Below are positions 62,696 to 64,000 of a stretch of DNA of 64,000 nt, in pieces. Each line of letters starts with the position of its first letter. Position 1 is the stretch's first letter. Source of the stretch: VAZQ01 sp963835165 (GTDB lineage Bacteria; Pseudomonadota; Alphaproteobacteria; Rhizobiales; Xanthobacteraceae); assembly GCA_963835165.1 (NCBI GenBank), contig CAWIGD010000047.1, forward strand, positions 1 through 64,000. The letters are read 5' to 3'. Below the pieces are notes generated by a model. That model had not been told where the DNA came from, did no database searches, and saw only the letters and a list, made by a program, of their open reading frames with translations. The position numbers and the translations under genes were made by a program.

Positions 62696-63499
62696 TCACG
62701 GACGCTCCGCCGCCTTGGCCTCGTTCCAGAGGTTGTCCATCTCCTCGAGAGTTGCTTCCTCCGGGGTCTTGCCCAGGTCTTCCAGCGCCTGTTCGATGGC
62801 GGCGAAGCGACGCTCGAATTTCCGATTCGTTGCGCGCAATGTCGCCTCCGGATCGGCGCCGAGATGGCGGGCAAGATTGACCACGGCGAACAGGAGGTCC
62901 CCGACCTCGCCGGCCGCCGCTGCCTTATCTCCGGCTGCAATCTCGGCCCCGATCTCGTCCGCTTCCTCCCGGATCTTGGCCAGCACGGCGAGCGGGTCGT
63001 TCCAATCAAAGCCGACCTTGCCGGCTTTGGCTTGCAATTTGAGTGCGCGGGTGACGGCAGGAAGTGCGATCGGAACGCCGGCGAGGGCGCCTCCAACTCC
63101 CTCACCGGGTCGTTTCCGTGCGCGCTCTTCGCGCTTGATACGCTCCCACAAATCCTTGACCGCTTCGGGGGCGAGATTGCGTGCTTCCCCAAACACGTGG
63201 GGATGGCGCCGGATCAGCTTTTCGCTCAGAGTTTCAACAACGTCGGCAAATTCGAAGGCGCCTTGCTCCTGCGCCATACGGGAATGAAAAATGACCTGCA
63301 GCAGGAGGTCGCCGAGCTCCTCGCGCAAATCAGTGAGGTCGCCGCGCGCGACGGCGTCGGCGACCTCGTATGCTTCCTCGATCGTATAAGGGGCGATGGT
63401 AGCGAAGTTCTGCTCGAGATCCCAAGGACAGCCGGTCCCCGGCGTGCGCAGCGCCGCCATGATTTCAAGAAGACGGGCAATGTCGCGGGAAGGGCGCAT
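62696..63499 (-). CDS. mazG: MazG, nucleoside triphosphate pyrophosphohydrolase
   Basis: A 267-residue protein with two all-alpha MazG domains. N-terminal motif: CPWDLEQNF near 24, TIEEAYEVADAV near 39-50 and LREELGDLLLQVIFH near 58-72. C-terminal: REEADEIGAEI near 176 and GEVGDLLFAVVNLARH near 197. MazG hydrolyses NTPs such as dGTP and others, and affects starvation signalling. A position after hflX and before dps is common in this group. Confidence 0.97.
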   Translation of the reverse strand: MRPSRDIARLLEIMAALRTPGTGCPWDLEQNFATIAPYTIEEAYEVADAVARGDLTDLREELGDLLLQVIFHSRMAQEQGAFEFADVVETLSEKLIRRHPHVFGEARNLAPEAVKDLWERIKREERARKRPGEGVGGALAGVPIALPAVTRALKLQAKAGKVGFDWNDPLAVLAKIREEADEIGAEIAAGDKAAAAGEVGDLLFAVVNLARHLGADPEATLRATNRKFERRFAAIEQALEDLGKTPEEATLEEMDNLWNEAKAAERP

Positions 63500-63609
63500 C
63501 GAAAGGCAGACGAGGGCTCGGGCTCACCGCCTTTGAAGACGGCCGGATTAGACTACGACTTTACCCGTCGTCTGTCTCTGCTCCTGTGCCGCTCGTCGTC
63601 CGACGTCGA

Positions 63610-64000
63610 TCAGTGACCGCTACGCTCGGCCGGACGGCTTGCCTCGAACAGGAACCAGCAGCGCTTTTCCGCCTCGTCGATGAAGTTCTCCAGCAGGCTG
63701 GCGGTCGCCACGTCCTCGTGCTTGTCGGCGAGCTCGTGGGCTTCGCGCATGTTCTGGATTTGAGCTTTGTTGTCGTTCATGAGTTCGTTGAGCATATCGA
63801 TGGCCGCAACGTAGTCCTTGTCGTTGTCCTTGACGCGCTGGAGCTTGGCGATCTGTCCAATCGAGCGGATGGTGGTGCCGCCGACCTTACGGGCGCGCTC
63901 AGCCAGGATGTCGATACTGGCTTCCAGCTGCTCGGCTTGCTCGTCGAGCAGGAGATGATAGTCGCGGAAATGTGGTCCGCTGACGTGCCAATGAAAGTTC
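63610..64000 (-). CDS. dps: Dps/ferritin-like protein, 3' part (gene runs off the right edge)
   Basis: Open from the right edge; about 130 residues are present. The visible start NFHWHVSGPHFRDYH is the Dps ferroxidase-centre motif (His-His-Asp type), followed by LLDEQAEQLEASIDILAERA and VGGTTIRSI. The tail has HEDVATASLLENFIDEAEKR then CWFLFEASRPAERSGH. Dps stores iron and shields DNA. The 5' end and its promoter lie outside the window. Confidence 0.93.
   Translation of the reverse strand, partial: NFHWHVSGPHFRDYHLLLDEQAEQLEASIDILAERARKVGGTTIRSIGQIAKLQRVKDNDKDYVAAIDMLNELMNDNKAQIQNMREAHELADKHEDVATASLLENFIDEAEKRCWFLFEASRPAERSGH

Overview
The window is a GC-rich chromosomal stretch of an alphaproteobacterium, most likely order Hyphomicrobiales (Rhizobiales), near Bradyrhizobium and Xanthobacteraceae-type genera. 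This rests on the SOS box form GTTC-N7-GTTC upstream of lexA, a fused ispDF, an E1-beta subunit carrying its own lipoyl domain, the ntrBC-ntrYX-hfq-hflX order, and a housekeeping backbone (comEC, lexA, moeA, moaC, trpCDG, trpE, ppiD, tpiA, secG, pyrG, kdsA, eno, pdhABC, lpd, lipA, ispDF, dusB, ntrBCYX, hfq, hflX, mazG) that I recall as broadly collinear in that group. Species-level placement cannot be made from reading alone.

Layout. 1-845: 3' end of comEC. 960-1661: lexA with its own operator. 1834-6894 (minus strand): a methyltransferase, then a compact trpG-trpD-trpC-moaC-moeA unit linking tryptophan and molybdenum-cofactor synthesis; moeA is interrupted by a +1 frameshift. 7139-8823: an ABC-2 export pair. 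9259-11895: a secreted hypothetical protein, then trpE with a downstream cupin. 11904-14904: ppiD and tpiA, divergent. 14962-21738: an accessory block with a ModA-like binding protein, a Tat-exported small dehydrogenase subunit, a Tat-type amidohydrolase, a GMC flavoprotein with a cysteine cluster, a cytochrome c and a Bug-type receptor. 21861-24075: secG, pyrG. 24900-28304: NIPSNAP, VOC, guanine deaminase and kdsA. 28365-33001: an MFS transporter with no normal start codon, a TPP riboswitch with thiO-thiS-thiG-thiE, and queF. 33146-43000: eno, ftsB-like, and the pyruvate dehydrogenase operon (pdhA, small membrane protein, pdhB, two DUF5076 genes, pdhC, then lpd after an inserted hypothetical gene and a Bug receptor). 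43002-49039: amidohydrolase, Bug receptor, SRPBCC protein, lipA, coq10-like, cinA-type pncC, ispDF. 49243-59479: dusB, ntrB, ntrC, ntrY, ntrX, a D-amino acid aminotransferase-like gene, hfq, hflX. 59508-64000: two tandem NMT1-type binding proteins, a Bug receptor, mazG and the 3' part of dps.

How it works together. Central metabolism (eno to PDH to lipoate) and nitrogen control (NtrBC, NtrYX, Hfq) form the backbone. The accessory inserts are dominated by orphan periplasmic receptors (four Bug/TctC-type, two NMT1-type, one ModA-like) with no cognate permeases in view. The most interesting insert is the 15.9-21.7 kb block, which reads as a periplasmic hydrolyse-then-oxidise module feeding electrons to cytochrome c. 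Three genes (moeA, the cytochrome c, dusB) each carry what looks like one extra base, two of them in CG-dinucleotide runs and one in a short C run, so either sequence error or genuine decay must be considered. I saw no tRNA, rRNA, CRISPR array, insertion sequence, prophage or defence locus.
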